Part shown: positions 8,206-16,611 of the stretch, piece after piece
How positions within the stretch are numbered: position 1 is the first letter of the stretch
Layout of the letters: every line of letters starts with the position of its first letter
Assembly: GCA_028823175.1 (NCBI GenBank)
Contig: JAPKBZ010000026.1
Coordinates: 1-52,737, forward strand
DNA from: Myxococcota bacterium
Lineage (GTDB): Bacteria > Myxococcota_A > UBA9160 > UBA4427
Length of the DNA: 52,737 nucleotides
Direction: 5' to 3'
Notes under the pieces: model-generated
The model's input: the letters and a program-made list of their open reading frames with translations, nothing else
Databases searched by the model: none
Told to the model about the DNA's origin: nothing
Made by a program: the position numbers and the translations under genes

Positions 8206-8328
8206 ATGAAGAAAGCAGCCCCGAAGCGAAAACGCGGAAAGTCCTCCCGCCACCGCGCGAAACTCAAGCAGAAGCATCGGCGCGCCCGGCGGCGCGTGAC
8301 CGGCGGCGCCCGCTCGACCTACCGCTGA
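8206..8328 (+). CDS. 40-residue highly basic protein
   Basis: The ATG at 8206 gives MKKAAPKRKRGKSSRHRAKL followed by 20 more residues, with roughly half of all positions Lys, Arg or His and almost no acidic residue. The ribosome site is GAGGGAAG, about 10 bases upstream. Its size and charge are like those of small ribosome-associated proteins (for example bacterial THX or AURKAIP1/COX24-domain proteins) or nucleic-acid-binding peptides, but I cannot align it firmly to either. A perfect hairpin follows the stop, as expected for the end of a short transcript. Function unknown. Confidence 0.6.
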   Translation: MKKAAPKRKRGKSSRHRAKLKQKHRRARRRVTGGARSTYR

Positions 8329-8341
8329 GCCGCTGACCCTG

Positions 8342-8363
8342 CCCTAGGCCCCAGGGCCTAGGG
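8342..8363. terminator. hairpin between convergent genes
   Basis: CCCTAGGCCC (8342-8351) and GGGCCTAGGG (8354-8363) are perfect 10-base complements separated by two bases. It lies 14 bases after the small basic protein and 43 bases from the end of convergent pyrF. No T-tract follows on either strand, so it would be a stalling or Rho-assisted bidirectional end rather than a classical terminator. Confidence 0.5.
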
Positions 8364-8405
8364 ACCGTCGCGCGCTCGTCGGTCGACTTCTCGGCACACG
8401 AGAGC

Positions 8406-9317
8406 TCAGCGCCCCACGGCCAAGCCCAACTCCTCGCTTGCCCGGTCGATGGCCGCGTCCACCGCGCCCTCCCAGGCCCCGGCACTCTCCGCGCTCGCGG
8501 CCGCCTCGGGAAAGAGCAGCCCGCGCGACGAATTCACCAGGCCGCCTTCGAGCCCTCGCGGCCCGGCCACGAAACTGCGCACCGCCTCAGCGGCGCTCGC
8601 CCCCTGGGCCCCATACCCCGGGATCAGGAAGAGCGCGTTGGGAAGCAGGGCGCGCAAGCGCTCAGCCTGCTCGGGATAGGTCGCCCCGGCCACGATGCCG
8701 AGGGAAGACCAGCCCGTCGCCGGTCCCGTCAACTCATCGGCCAACTCAGTCAGGCTGGAGGCCACGGCTTCGTACACCGGGCCTGCCTTTTCGAGCAGCC
8801 GATCCTGCAGGTCCCCCGAGCCCGGATTGCTCGTCTTGGCGAGCACGAAGAGGCCCCGGCCGTAGGCGGCCGCCCGCTCGGCAAAGGGTGCGAGCGTATC
8901 GAGCCCCATGTAGGGGTTCAGGGTAATCGCGTCGACCTCGCCGGCGGCGCCCGGCTCGAGATAGGCCCGGGCATAGCCCTCGGCGGTGGAGCCGATATCC
9001 CCGCGTTTGGCGTCGAGGAGGACCAGGAGTTCGCGCTCCCGGGCGGCGGCCATCACCCGCTCGAGGACGGCGAGCCCCGCCGAGCCCATTTGCTCGAAGA
9101 AGGCGACCTGGGGCTTGACCACGGCGACCCGGCCCACCAAGCGGTCGAGAAAAGCCAGGGCCAGGGCCTCGACCGCTGCCGGAGTGGCGGGGTCGGTGGG
9201 CGCCATGCTGCCCCGCTGAAAAAGAGGCGGGATGCGAGCGAGGTGGGGATCGATGCCGGCGCAAAGCGGGTGGCCGATCTCCCGGGTCCGCACCATCAGA
9301 TCATCGGCGAAATGCAA
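8406..9317 (-). CDS. pyrF: orotidine-5'-phosphate decarboxylase (type 2 PyrF)
   Basis: 303 residues. It converts OMP to UMP, the last step of de novo pyrimidine synthesis. LCAGIDPHLARIP near 18 and the catalytic LLDAKRGDIGSTAEGYA near 98 (Asp-Lys-Asp chemistry) identify the longer type-2 family found in mycobacteria and myxobacteria. TLNPYMGLDTL and FLIPGYGAQG further along are phosphate-loop regions. The TTG at 9317 follows AGGAG; an ATG seven codons later would cut the first strand. It is divergent from tgt with about 117 bases between, presumably holding both promoters. Confidence 0.95.
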   Translation of the reverse strand: MHFADDLMVRTREIGHPLCAGIDPHLARIPPLFQRGSMAPTDPATPAAVEALALAFLDRLVGRVAVVKPQVAFFEQMGSAGLAVLERVMAAARERELLVLLDAKRGDIGSTAEGYARAYLEPGAAGEVDAITLNPYMGLDTLAPFAERAAAYGRGLFVLAKTSNPGSGDLQDRLLEKAGPVYEAVASSLTELADELTGPATGWSSLGIVAGATYPEQAERLRALLPNALFLIPGYGAQGASAAEAVRSFVAGPRGLEGGLVNSSRGLLFPEAAASAESAGAWEGAVDAAIDRASEELGLAVGR

Positions 9318-9434
9318 TCCGAACTCTCCTCTCGCTGTCCTCCCCCAGAATCGCAGATCTCGGCCTGAGCTTCTACTCCGCCGGATCCGGCGCGCTCAGT
9401 CAACTCCCCCAGAACGGCCAATCGTCGCTAGCCT

Positions 9435-10553
9435 GTGCGCGTGTCCTTCCCCTTCCAACTCGAAGCCACCTCGGGCGCCGCCCGGGCCGCCACCTTTACG
9501 ACGCCCCACGGCGCGGTGCGCACCCCGTGCTTCATGCCCGTGGGCACCCACGGCGCGCTCAAAGCCATGACCCCGGCCCAAGTCGCCGACACCGGCGCCC
9601 AGGTCGTGCTCGCCAATACCTACCACCTGGCCCAACAGCCCGGCGAGAGCCTGGTGGAAAAACTCGGCGGCCTCCACGCCTTCATGCAGTGGCCGGGTCC
9701 GATTCTGACGGATAGCGGGGGCTTCCAGGTCTTCTCCCTGCCCGGGGTCGAGATCCGCGATCAGGGCGTCCGCTTCAAGAACGAAAAGACCGGCGAGGCC
9801 ATGGACCTCTCTCCCGAGCGCTCCATCGAGATCCAGAACCGCCTGGGCGCCGACATCATCATGGCCTTCGACGAGTGCACCCCCTACCCGGCGCCGCGCA
9901 AGCTCGCCGCCACCGGGGTGCGGCGAACCCTGGCCTGGATGGAGCGCTGCATCCAGGCCCACGCGCGCCCCGACGACCAGGCGCTCTTTGCCATCGTCCA
10001 GGGCAGCGTCTACCCCGAACTCCGGGCCGAGTGCGCCGAGGGCCTCGCCGCCCTCGACTGCCCGGGCTACGCCATCGGCGGGGTCAGCGTGGGCGAGGGG
10101 CACGAACTGCTCTGCCAGGTCACCGAGACCACCGCTCCCCTGCTGCCCGCGAACAAACCCCGCTACTTGATGGGGGTCGGGCTGCCCGAAGATCTGATCG
10201 CCTGCGTGGGCTACGGCGTCGATCTCTTCGATTGCGTCATCCCCACCCGCTACGCGCGCAGCGCCACCGTCTTCACTTCAAGAGGCCGCATCCGCCTGAC
10301 CCAGCGCCGCTACCGGCGAGACGCCTACCCCATCGATGTCTCCTGCGACTGCTACGCGTGCAAGGACGGCGCCTTCAGCCGGGCCTATCTCCACCATCTC
10401 TTCGCCGCCAACGAAGTGCTCTCGGCGATTCTCTGCGCGATCCACAACGTGCACTTCTACGAAACCCTGATGACGAAGGCCCGAGAGGCCATCCTCAAGG
10501 ATCGCTACGCGGAGTTCGCGACCGAGTTCATGCGCGACTACTCCGACTCCTGA
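9435..10553 (+). CDS. tgt: tRNA-guanine transglycosylase
   Basis: 372 residues, normal family length. It exchanges G34 of GUN-anticodon tRNAs for preQ1 on the way to queuosine. TDSGGFQVFSL near 93 includes the active-site Asp and flanking loop. FAIVQGSVYPELR near 180 and YAIGGVSVGEG near 212 line the base pocket. DLFDCVIPTRYARSATVFT near 260 has the second Asp (nucleophile). The zinc site is CDCYACKDGAFSRAYLHHLF near 298-317. It starts with GTG at 9435 or a second GTG two codons later; the ribosome site is weak for both. Confidence 0.95.
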   Translation: MRVSFPFQLEATSGAARAATFTTPHGAVRTPCFMPVGTHGALKAMTPAQVADTGAQVVLANTYHLAQQPGESLVEKLGGLHAFMQWPGPILTDSGGFQVFSLPGVEIRDQGVRFKNEKTGEAMDLSPERSIEIQNRLGADIIMAFDECTPYPAPRKLAATGVRRTLAWMERCIQAHARPDDQALFAIVQGSVYPELRAECAEGLAALDCPGYAIGGVSVGEGHELLCQVTETTAPLLPANKPRYLMGVGLPEDLIACVGYGVDLFDCVIPTRYARSATVFTSRGRIRLTQRRYRRDAYPIDVSCDCYACKDGAFSRAYLHHLFAANEVLSAILCAIHNVHFYETLMTKAREAILKDRYAEFATEFMRDYSDS

Positions 10554-10680
10554 TCGAAAAAGCCTCTCTTCCCGCTCTCTTCCCCGCTCTCGTCCCGCTC
10601 CCTTCCCCGCTCCCCTCCCGCTCTCTTCCCCTTCGAATCCCTCCCGAATCCCGCTTGAACCCCGCTTGAACCCCGCTCGA
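10554..10680. repeat. degenerate pyrimidine-rich repeats after tgt
   Basis: The strand reads almost only C and T in imperfect units such as CCCGCTCTCTTC, then changes to copies of CCCGCTTGAAC at about 10650-10677. It fills the space between tgt and ychF, which is otherwise without a gene. It may come from slippage and has no visible function. Confidence 0.5.
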
Positions 10681-10751
10681 AAAATGCCCAGAAGCGGATT
10701 CCTCCCTGGGGGAGTGGCGGCCCCGAAAAAAATGGGGACCATTCCGTGCCT

Positions 10752-11846
10752 ATGGCACTCACCTGCGGAATTGTTGGTCTCCCGAACGTCGGCAAAAGCA
10801 CCATTTTCAATGCCCTGACGGCGGCGGGCATTCAGGCCGAAAACTACCCGTTCTGCACCATCGAGCCGAATACCGGCGTGGTCACGGTCCCCGACGCCCG
10901 GCTCGGCCAACTCGACGCCATCGTGAACTCCGAGCAGGTCATTCCCACGACGGTGGAATTCGTGGACATCGCGGGGCTCGTCAAGGGCGCCAGCCAAGGC
11001 GAGGGCCTGGGCAACCGTTTCCTCGGCAATATCCGGGAAACCAAGGCCATCATTCACGTTGTCCGCTGCTTCGACGACGACAACGTCGTCCACGTCGACG
11101 GCGCTCCCGATCCGCTCCGCGACGTCGAGACCATCGAGGTCGAGCTCGGCCTGGCCGACATCGAAACCATCGAGAAGCGCCTCGACCGCGCCCAGCGCGG
11201 CGCCAAGAGCGGGGACAAGGTCGCCAAGGCCGAAGCCGATTTCTTCGGGGGCCTGCTCGAGCACGTGTCCAGCGGCCAGGGCGCCCGGCACTTCGAGGTC
11301 CCCGACGCGCTGGCCGTCGCCTACCGGGATTGCCACCTGCTCACCGCCAAGCCCGTCCTCTATGTCGCCAACGTCGACGACGCCTCCCTCGCCGAGGGCA
11401 ATGCCTATAGCGACGACCTGGCCGCCCACGCCGACAAGTTCGGGGCGGGCATGGTGCGGATCTGCGGTCAGGTCGAGTCCGAGCTCTCCGAACTCGAGGA
11501 CGACGAGCGCAGCGAATTCCTGCAAGATCTCGGCGTCGAAGAGCCCGGGCTGCACCGGCTCATCCGGGCCGCCTACACGCTGCTCAACCTGATTACCTTC
11601 TTCACCGCGGGCGAAAAAGAAGTGCGCGCCTGGACCGTGCGCGGGGGCGCCCTGGCCCCGGAAGCCGCGGGGGAGATCCATACCGATTTCGAGCACAATT
11701 TCATCCGCGCCGAGGTCATCCCCTTCGCGACCTATGTCGAGGTCGGCGGGGAGAACAACGCCAAGAACAAGGGACTGATGCAGGTCGAGGGCAAGGAGTA
11801 CGCCGTCATCGACGGCGACGTGATGCATTTCCGCGTGGGTGTCTAG
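10752..11846 (+). CDS. ychF: YchF/Obg-like ribosome-associated ATPase
   Basis: 364 residues from the ATG at 10752, which matches the usual N-terminus ([17 protein letters not shown]); an in-frame GTG two codons earlier is also possible. [15 protein letters not shown] is the P-loop, [19 protein letters not shown] near 72 is switch II, and YVANVDD near 205 takes the place of the base-recognition motif that makes this family prefer ATP over GTP. A coiled-coil insertion and a C-terminal TGS domain ([18 protein letters not shown] region) complete it. The family binds the ribosome and is linked to stress responses. Single-gene unit here. Confidence 0.95.
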   Translation: MALTCGIVGLPNVGKSTIFNALTAAGIQAENYPFCTIEPNTGVVTVPDARLGQLDAIVNSEQVIPTTVEFVDIAGLVKGASQGEGLGNRFLGNIRETKAIIHVVRCFDDDNVVHVDGAPDPLRDVETIEVELGLADIETIEKRLDRAQRGAKSGDKVAKAEADFFGGLLEHVSSGQGARHFEVPDALAVAYRDCHLLTAKPVLYVANVDDASLAEGNAYSDDLAAHADKFGAGMVRICGQVESELSELEDDERSEFLQDLGVEEPGLHRLIRAAYTLLNLITFFTAGEKEVRAWTVRGGALAPEAAGEIHTDFEHNFIRAEVIPFATYVEVGGENNAKNKGLMQVEGKEYAVIDGDVMHFRVGV

Positions 11847-11934
11847 CTGTCTGGGTGTCTAGGCGTCTAGGCCCTCAACCTTCGCCCAAACCCGAACCCC
11901 ACCGTCTCCCGATTTCCCTGAGAAAGGAAAAACC

Positions 11935-12414
11935 GTGCCCGACCTGCTGACCCCAGACGAAGTACTCGCGCGCTACACCGCCGGCCCCGATACGGGGATC
12001 TTCACCGACGGCTCGTGCGACCCGAACCCCGGCCCGGGGGGCTGGGGGCTGGTCTGGGTGGAGGCCGGTGAAATCCGCGCCGAGCACAACGGCCAGGCCC
12101 CCGACACCACGAACAACCGCATGGAACTCCAGGCGCTCATCGAGGCGCTCGGCCTGCTCGGCGAGGACGACAAGGTCACGATCTACTCGGATAGCCAACT
12201 CTGCGTCAAGACCGTCAACGAGTGGGCCGCCGGCTGGGAAAGGCGCGGCTGGAAACGCAAGACCGGCCCGATCAAGAACCTCGACCTCGTCCAGGAATTG
12301 TGGGCACTGTCCCAGGCGCGCCCCGGGGCCAAGCTTCAGTGGATCAAGGCCCACGACGGCTCGCGCTGGAACGAATACGCCGACGCCCTGGCCTCGAGCT
12401 ACATGTTCCGCTGA
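11935..12414 (+). CDS. rnhA: ribonuclease HI
   Basis: 159 residues with the DEDD catalytic set: Asp in IFTDGSCDPNPGPGGWG near 25, Glu in NNRMELQALIEAL near 64, Asp in YSDSQLCVK near 84 and Asp in WNEYADALA near 151. Trp-rich WAAGWERRGWKRK near 97 is the basic handle that grips the hybrid. It degrades RNA in RNA-DNA hybrids. The GTG start follows AAAGGA. About a dozen residues precede the first strand, a little longer than in the E. coli enzyme. The 88 bases before it contain short GTCTAGG repeats only. Confidence 0.95.
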   Translation: MPDLLTPDEVLARYTAGPDTGIFTDGSCDPNPGPGGWGLVWVEAGEIRAEHNGQAPDTTNNRMELQALIEALGLLGEDDKVTIYSDSQLCVKTVNEWAAGWERRGWKRKTGPIKNLDLVQELWALSQARPGAKLQWIKAHDGSRWNEYADALASSYMFR

Positions 12415-12430
12415 AGCGGGGGCTGCGCTT

Positions 12431-13090
12431 TCAGCGCCGGGCCTCAATGGCGCCCTCGGGCACGCTCTCGAAGAAGAGTTTTTCGTCCACCGAGGCCCGG
12501 GGCGGGCGCCCGTGTTTACCCTCGGGCCAACCAATGGGAAGCAGCGCGCAACTCGGCGTGGCCGGAGAAAGCCCGAGATAGGCGTCGATCTCCGCGCCGT
12601 CGGCTAGGTGCACCGTGGTGAGCGACGCCCCGAGCCCCACCGCCCGGCACGCGAGCAGCACGTTCTGGATCGCGGGGAAGAGCGCCTGGCTCTGGGTCTC
12701 GCCCCGGCGCGTCCAGCCCGCGACGAAGAGGTGAACCGGGGCCTCGTGAAAATGGTCGGCCAAGTGCAGGGCGGCGCGCATATTGCGGATCTTGGCCTCG
12801 GGCACGCTGGGGTCGGCCTCGGCCCGCTCCAGGGTGGGGACGATGTATTGGCGAAACCGGGCGCGGTAGCGCTCGGCGATCCAGGCGCGCCGGTCGGCTT
12901 CGGTCACGGCGACGAAGATCCAGGGTTGCCGATTTCCCCCACTCGGCGCGAAGGTGCCGGCCTCGCAGACCTTGCGAATCAGGGCCTCGGGGACCGGGTC
13001 CGCCCGCAGGCGCCGAATCGCCCGAGCGGTCCGGATGCCTTCCAGAAGCGGAAAATCTTCACCCAGGCCCTCGATGTCGAGGTCGCTCAT
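12431..13090 (-). CDS. nitroreductase-family flavoprotein
   Basis: 219 residues. IRTARAIRRLRADPVPE near 18-34 and FAPSGGNRQPWIFVAVTE near 47 bind FMN phosphate. AIQNVLLACRAVGLGASLTT near 140 is the family helix, and the end has the PIGWPEGKHG turn. Members reduce nitro compounds, quinones or iodotyrosines with NAD(P)H, and some take part in F420 or B12 pathways; none of this can be told apart here. Its ATG overlaps the stop of the EVE-domain gene (ATGA), so the two are translationally coupled. Confidence 0.88.
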   Translation of the reverse strand: MSDLDIEGLGEDFPLLEGIRTARAIRRLRADPVPEALIRKVCEAGTFAPSGGNRQPWIFVAVTEADRRAWIAERYRARFRQYIVPTLERAEADPSVPEAKIRNMRAALHLADHFHEAPVHLFVAGWTRRGETQSQALFPAIQNVLLACRAVGLGASLTTVHLADGAEIDAYLGLSPATPSCALLPIGWPEGKHGRPPRASVDEKLFFESVPEGAIEARR

Positions 13091-13545
13091 TTTCCGCCGC
13101 CCCTCTTCTTGGCCATGGCCGCTCTCGGCAATTTCGTCTTGCCCATGGAAAGGATCTGCTGGAACTCCACGCGATCCACCGGCACCACCGAGAGCCGGCT
13201 GCGGCGAACCAGCGCCATCTCGGCCAGGGCCGGATCGGCTTTGATGGCGGCCAGGGTGACGGGCTCGGCCACGGCGACCACGGGCTCGACATCCACCACG
13301 GACCAGCGGTCGTCTTCGGTGGTCGGGTCGGGATACGATTCGGCGCAGACCCGGGCCACCCCCACCACCTCCTTACCCTTATTGGAGTGGTAGTAGAGGC
13401 AGAGATCGCCCAGCTTCATGGCGCGCAGGTTGTTGCGCGCCTCGTAGTTGCGCACCCCATCCCAAAAGGTCGAGCCGTCGGCGACGAGTTCGGACCAGGC
13501 ATATTTATAGGGTTCGGATTTGATCAACCAGTAAGCACGCGCCAT
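13087..13545 (-). CDS. EVE-domain protein
   Basis: 152 residues from the ATG at 13545, behind AGGAG at good spacing; codons upstream are not coding. The protein is a single EVE (PUA-like) domain: AYWLIKSEPYKYAWSEL at the start, FWDGVRNYEARNNLRAMK near 28 and LCLYYHSNKGKEVVGVARV near 50. EVE domains bind modified bases in RNA or DNA, and stand-alone members are widely conserved in proteobacteria. The C-terminus is a Lys/Arg/Gly tail. The overlapping nitroreductase gene downstream is the only clear partner. Confidence 0.9.
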   Translation of the reverse strand: MARAYWLIKSEPYKYAWSELVADGSTFWDGVRNYEARNNLRAMKLGDLCLYYHSNKGKEVVGVARVCAESYPDPTTEDDRWSVVDVEPVVAVAEPVTLAAIKADPALAEMALVRRSRLSVVPVDRVEFQQILSMGKTKLPRAAMAKKRGGGK

Positions 13546-13598
13546 CTTTGTCTCCTGAGTCCCGCTCGGCGGGGATTTTTCTGAAGGAGAAGCATCGC

Positions 13599-14531
13599 AT
13601 GGCTGGCAGCGCATCGGAAGACGCAGAACCTCATTTTGAGCAGGGTCCGGTCCGAATTCTTTTTGGTCAACGCAAGGGAGCCTACCCCGACGGAAACTCG
13701 ATCCTCGTTCAGGGTGAAAACGAAAGCCTGCTCATCGACCCCGCCCTGGGCCTCCACACCCGGTCGGTCGGCCTGCCCGCCGTCGATCGCGTCCTGCTCT
13801 CGCATTGCCACGAGGATCACATCGCGGGCCTGGCCCTTTTCCCCGAGACGCCTGTGCACCTCCACGCTCTCGATCGTCCCGGCCTCGATTCCCTCGACGA
13901 CATGCTCGCGATCTACGGCTACGGGGGCGCCATCGAAGAAACCTTTCGCACGGTTTTGGTGGACACCTTCCACTACGCCCCGCGCCGGGACGCCCAGACG
14001 TTTGTCGACGGCGATGTCTTCGACGCCGGGGGGGTCAAGGTTCGCATGCACCACGCCCCCGGGCACACTCGGGGGCACACCTGCATGATGGTGGAGTGGG
14101 ACGAAGGCGGCACCCCGAGGCGGCTTCTCTACCTGGGCGATATCGAGCTCACGGGTTTCGGTCCCTATTACGGAGACCAGTGGTCGGACCTCGAAGATTT
14201 CGAGCGCAGCCTGCAATGGGTCCGGGGAGTCGAGGCGGACTGGTACGCCACCTTTCACCACATCGGCGTCCTTGGCGAGCGAGCCCGATTTCTCGAACGC
14301 TTGGATCTTTTCGAAGGCGCCATCGCCCGGCGCGAAAAAGCTCTGATCGAGTTTCTTGCCGAGCCGCACACCCTCGACGAAGTCGCGGATCACCGCTTCG
14401 TTTACCGCCCCGGAGACGATGTTTCCTTTGCCGACGCCGTGGAGCGGCGTTCCATGCAGCAGCATATCGACCGGCTTGCGGCCAACGGACGCGTGCGCTC
14501 CCTACCCGAGGGCCGATACCAGGTCGCTTGA
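13599..14531 (+). CDS. metallo-beta-lactamase-fold hydrolase
   Basis: 310 residues from the ATG behind GAAGGAGA. The binuclear metal site is evident: SHCHEDHIAGL near 70 (HxHxDH), a further His in HAPGHTRGHTCMM near 155 and Asp in LLYLGDIELTGFG near 180. The C-terminal 60 residues form a helical, winged-helix-like segment, as in LACTB2 or RNase Z-like relatives. Substrates in the fold include thioesters, lactones, RNA and glutathione adducts, so none is assigned. It is divergent from the EVE gene; the two starts are about 50 bases apart and must share a compact promoter region. Confidence 0.88.
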   Translation: MAGSASEDAEPHFEQGPVRILFGQRKGAYPDGNSILVQGENESLLIDPALGLHTRSVGLPAVDRVLLSHCHEDHIAGLALFPETPVHLHALDRPGLDSLDDMLAIYGYGGAIEETFRTVLVDTFHYAPRRDAQTFVDGDVFDAGGVKVRMHHAPGHTRGHTCMMVEWDEGGTPRRLLYLGDIELTGFGPYYGDQWSDLEDFERSLQWVRGVEADWYATFHHIGVLGERARFLERLDLFEGAIARREKALIEFLAEPHTLDEVADHRFVYRPGDDVSFADAVERRSMQQHIDRLAANGRVRSLPEGRYQVA

Positions 14532-14555
14532 GAGCACAGTCCGTCCAGCGGCGGA

Positions 14556-15764
14556 CTAGCGCATCTCCTTGGGCGTCTGCATCGCCATGATGAAGCGAGC
14601 CGCGTAGGCCACCAGCGGCCGGGAGGCGAAACGCGAAGCCGCGTTGGCCCGCACCCAATTCCACCAGCCCGCCACCACCGAGGGCTGAAGGCCCAGGGCG
14701 TCCAGCGCGGCGTCGACGACACTGCTCGCCGAAGCGCCCGAGTGCTGAAGTTCCCCGGCCACCTCCTGGAATTCCGTCAGGGTTGGGCCGGGCTCGAGCA
14801 CCAGAGCATCGACGCCTTCCGAGCGCATCTCGGCCCAGATGGCTTCGCCCAGGTGGAGGTCGAAGGCTTTGGTCGCGCTGTAAACGCCATGAAGAGGGAG
14901 CGGTTGCCTTCCCGCCACCGAGCCCGTCATGATCACCGCGCCGCGATGGCGATCGCGCATCCCGGGGAGTAGCCGGCTCGTCAGGAGCACCGGCGCCAGA
15001 CAATTCAGGTTGACCATGTCTGTCAAGCGGGTCACATCCTGCTTGTCGAAACGCCCGGCGTAACCGATGCCGGCATTGTTCACCAGGATCCCCACCTCGA
15101 TATCCGCCACCGCGTCCGCCACCCGGTCAGGGCCTCCCGGGCTGGCGAGATCCTCCGCCTCCACCCGCACCTCGACCTGAAACTTCTCGCGCAATTCCGC
15201 CGCCAGGGCCTCGAGCTTTTCTCCCCGACGCGCCACCAGTACGCAATGAATCCCGTCCCGGGCCAGGGCCCGAGCAAATTCCAAACCGATCCCCGCCGAT
15301 GCCCCGGTGATCAGCGCCCAATCCCCGTAGCGCTCGCGCAGGGAACCCCGCCGATGGACGAAATGATCCCGCGCGTTCCAGAACGCCAGGGTGAGCAGCG
15401 CGAAGGGGATTCCGGCGACCAAGCCGAAAAAGAAACCCGTCCACGAGCCGTATTGAAAGTTCGGCCAGAGCAGCATTCCGATGGCGACCTGAGCCGCGTA
15501 GAGCGGCGCCAGAATTCGCATCCAAGAACGGCGACGACGGAACCCGTAGGCAAGGGCCGCGTAGAGATACCAGTGGGGAAGAGCCGCAAATTTCGCCGCC
15601 CAGCCCGTGAACATCACCCCGAGCCAGACCTCCTGATCGGCCTCCACGGGCTTCCAAAAAATATCCCAGGGCATGTAGATAAAGGCCATGAACGCGCAGA
15701 AGACCATGACGATATTCATCCACCAAGGGCGGCCGCTAAAAAGATCGTGAAGCCAATCGCTCAT
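14556..15764 (-). CDS. short-chain dehydrogenase with N-terminal membrane domain
   Basis: 402 residues from the ATG at 15764, behind a GGAG-type ribosome site; a TTG further up is unlikely. Residues 1 to about 140 hold four hydrophobic helices rich in Trp and Phe, then a basic loop (RRGSLRERYGDW). A complete classical SDR follows: TGASAGIGLEFARAL (NAD(P) motif) near 152, NNAGIG near 235, Ser in MTGSVAGR near 283 and the catalytic YSATK near 300. The SDR part resembles the DltE/YqjQ and HSD17B12-type ketoreductase groups. Fusion to a membrane anchor suggests a lipid or membrane-bound ketone substrate. Confidence 0.87.
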   Translation of the reverse strand: MSDWLHDLFSGRPWWMNIVMVFCAFMAFIYMPWDIFWKPVEADQEVWLGVMFTGWAAKFAALPHWYLYAALAYGFRRRRSWMRILAPLYAAQVAIGMLLWPNFQYGSWTGFFFGLVAGIPFALLTLAFWNARDHFVHRRGSLRERYGDWALITGASAGIGLEFARALARDGIHCVLVARRGEKLEALAAELREKFQVEVRVEAEDLASPGGPDRVADAVADIEVGILVNNAGIGYAGRFDKQDVTRLTDMVNLNCLAPVLLTSRLLPGMRDRHRGAVIMTGSVAGRQPLPLHGVYSATKAFDLHLGEAIWAEMRSEGVDALVLEPGPTLTEFQEVAGELQHSGASASSVVDAALDALGLQPSVVAGWWNWVRANAASRFASRPLVAYAARFIMAMQTPKEMR

Positions 15765-15821
15765 TATTTTCTCCTGGGGGTGGGCGACTTCGTGGAGGTG
15801 CTGGGGAAGCCGGGCTGTCAA

Positions 15822-16526
15822 TCATAGTTCATCGGCCGCCGAGTCCAGAGGCCCCGGCGGCGCTTCGGCTCGGCGGGCCATCTTTCGCAGGGGCCGGCGG
15901 GGATTTCGATGCCTGAAAACGATTTGTTCGTCGATCATCTTATCGAAGGCCTCGAGCAAACCCTCGAGGCCCAGAGTGTCGGGTTCGATCACACCCAGGG
16001 CCTGAACGATGGCCTCGATGGTCGAGACGTAATGACGACGGGGCTCCTTGCGAATGCGGTAGCGGCTGGGCGCGGTGGGGGAGAGCCGAACCTTGGGGAG
16101 CGCTTGCAGGGCGGGGTTTTCCCGCAGCAGCGCCCGAGCCTGGGACCAGGTGCCGTCGAGAATCACGAGGCCGCTGGGCATCGCCTCGGCGGGGAGTTCG
16201 CCCAGATCCCGGGCGTCTTCGGCCGGGAAGAGCAGGGCGCTGCCCGAGGCGAGAGACGCAGAAATCCGTAGGCTGCGCGGCTCCACGGCCCGGGGCAGAA
16301 GGAGCTGCGCGTTGGCCAGCCCCAACCGAGCGATCCGGGCGGTCCCGATCGCGTGGAAGCGCTCGCGGGGGTGCTGAAAAATCGTGATCCGGGTGCGATT
16401 CGCCACCTCGGGGATCCGCCCGCACAAGCACAGGGCCGCCGGCTTGAAACAGCCGTAACAGGTCTCGCGGCCCGGAGCCGGAGCGACTTCTTCCGGAGCT
16501 TGGGGGTTCGAGGATTCTTCGAGCAT
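15822..16526 (-). CDS. DTW-domain tRNA-uridine aminocarboxypropyltransferase
   Basis: 234 residues. An N-terminal zinc-type cluster CYGCFKPAALCLCG near 23-36 is followed by IFQHPRERFHAIGTARIARL near 48. The signature is ILDGTWSQARALLREN near 122, which contains the D-x-T-W box of the DTW family, and YRIRKEPRRHYVSTIEA near 152. Characterised family members (TapT) transfer the 3-amino-3-carboxypropyl group of SAM to uridine in tRNA (acp3U). The stop lies about 57 bases before the SDR start on the same strand, and the gene is divergent from aroC. An Arg-rich tail follows the domain. Confidence 0.9.
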   Translation of the reverse strand: MLEESSNPQAPEEVAPAPGRETCYGCFKPAALCLCGRIPEVANRTRITIFQHPRERFHAIGTARIARLGLANAQLLLPRAVEPRSLRISASLASGSALLFPAEDARDLGELPAEAMPSGLVILDGTWSQARALLRENPALQALPKVRLSPTAPSRYRIRKEPRRHYVSTIEAIVQALGVIEPDTLGLEGLLEAFDKMIDEQIVFRHRNPRRPLRKMARRAEAPPGPLDSAADEL

Positions 16527-16611
16527 CGCGCGATGCTAGCGACAAGCCCGGGTCGGGGGCGAGCTAGGGCTTTTCCCGGTACCCTCGGGTCATCCTCAAA
16601 AGGGGTTCGGC

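Noticed and set aside
10278..11828. 516-codon open frame on the minus strand opposite tgt and ychF
   Set aside because: Both plus-strand genes have all their family motifs; the antisense frame is open only because of G/C-biased third positions.
15765..15821. Earlier TTG start for the membrane SDR
   Set aside because: The extra 19 residues are not hydrophobic or conserved in type, and the internal ATG has the better ribosome site.
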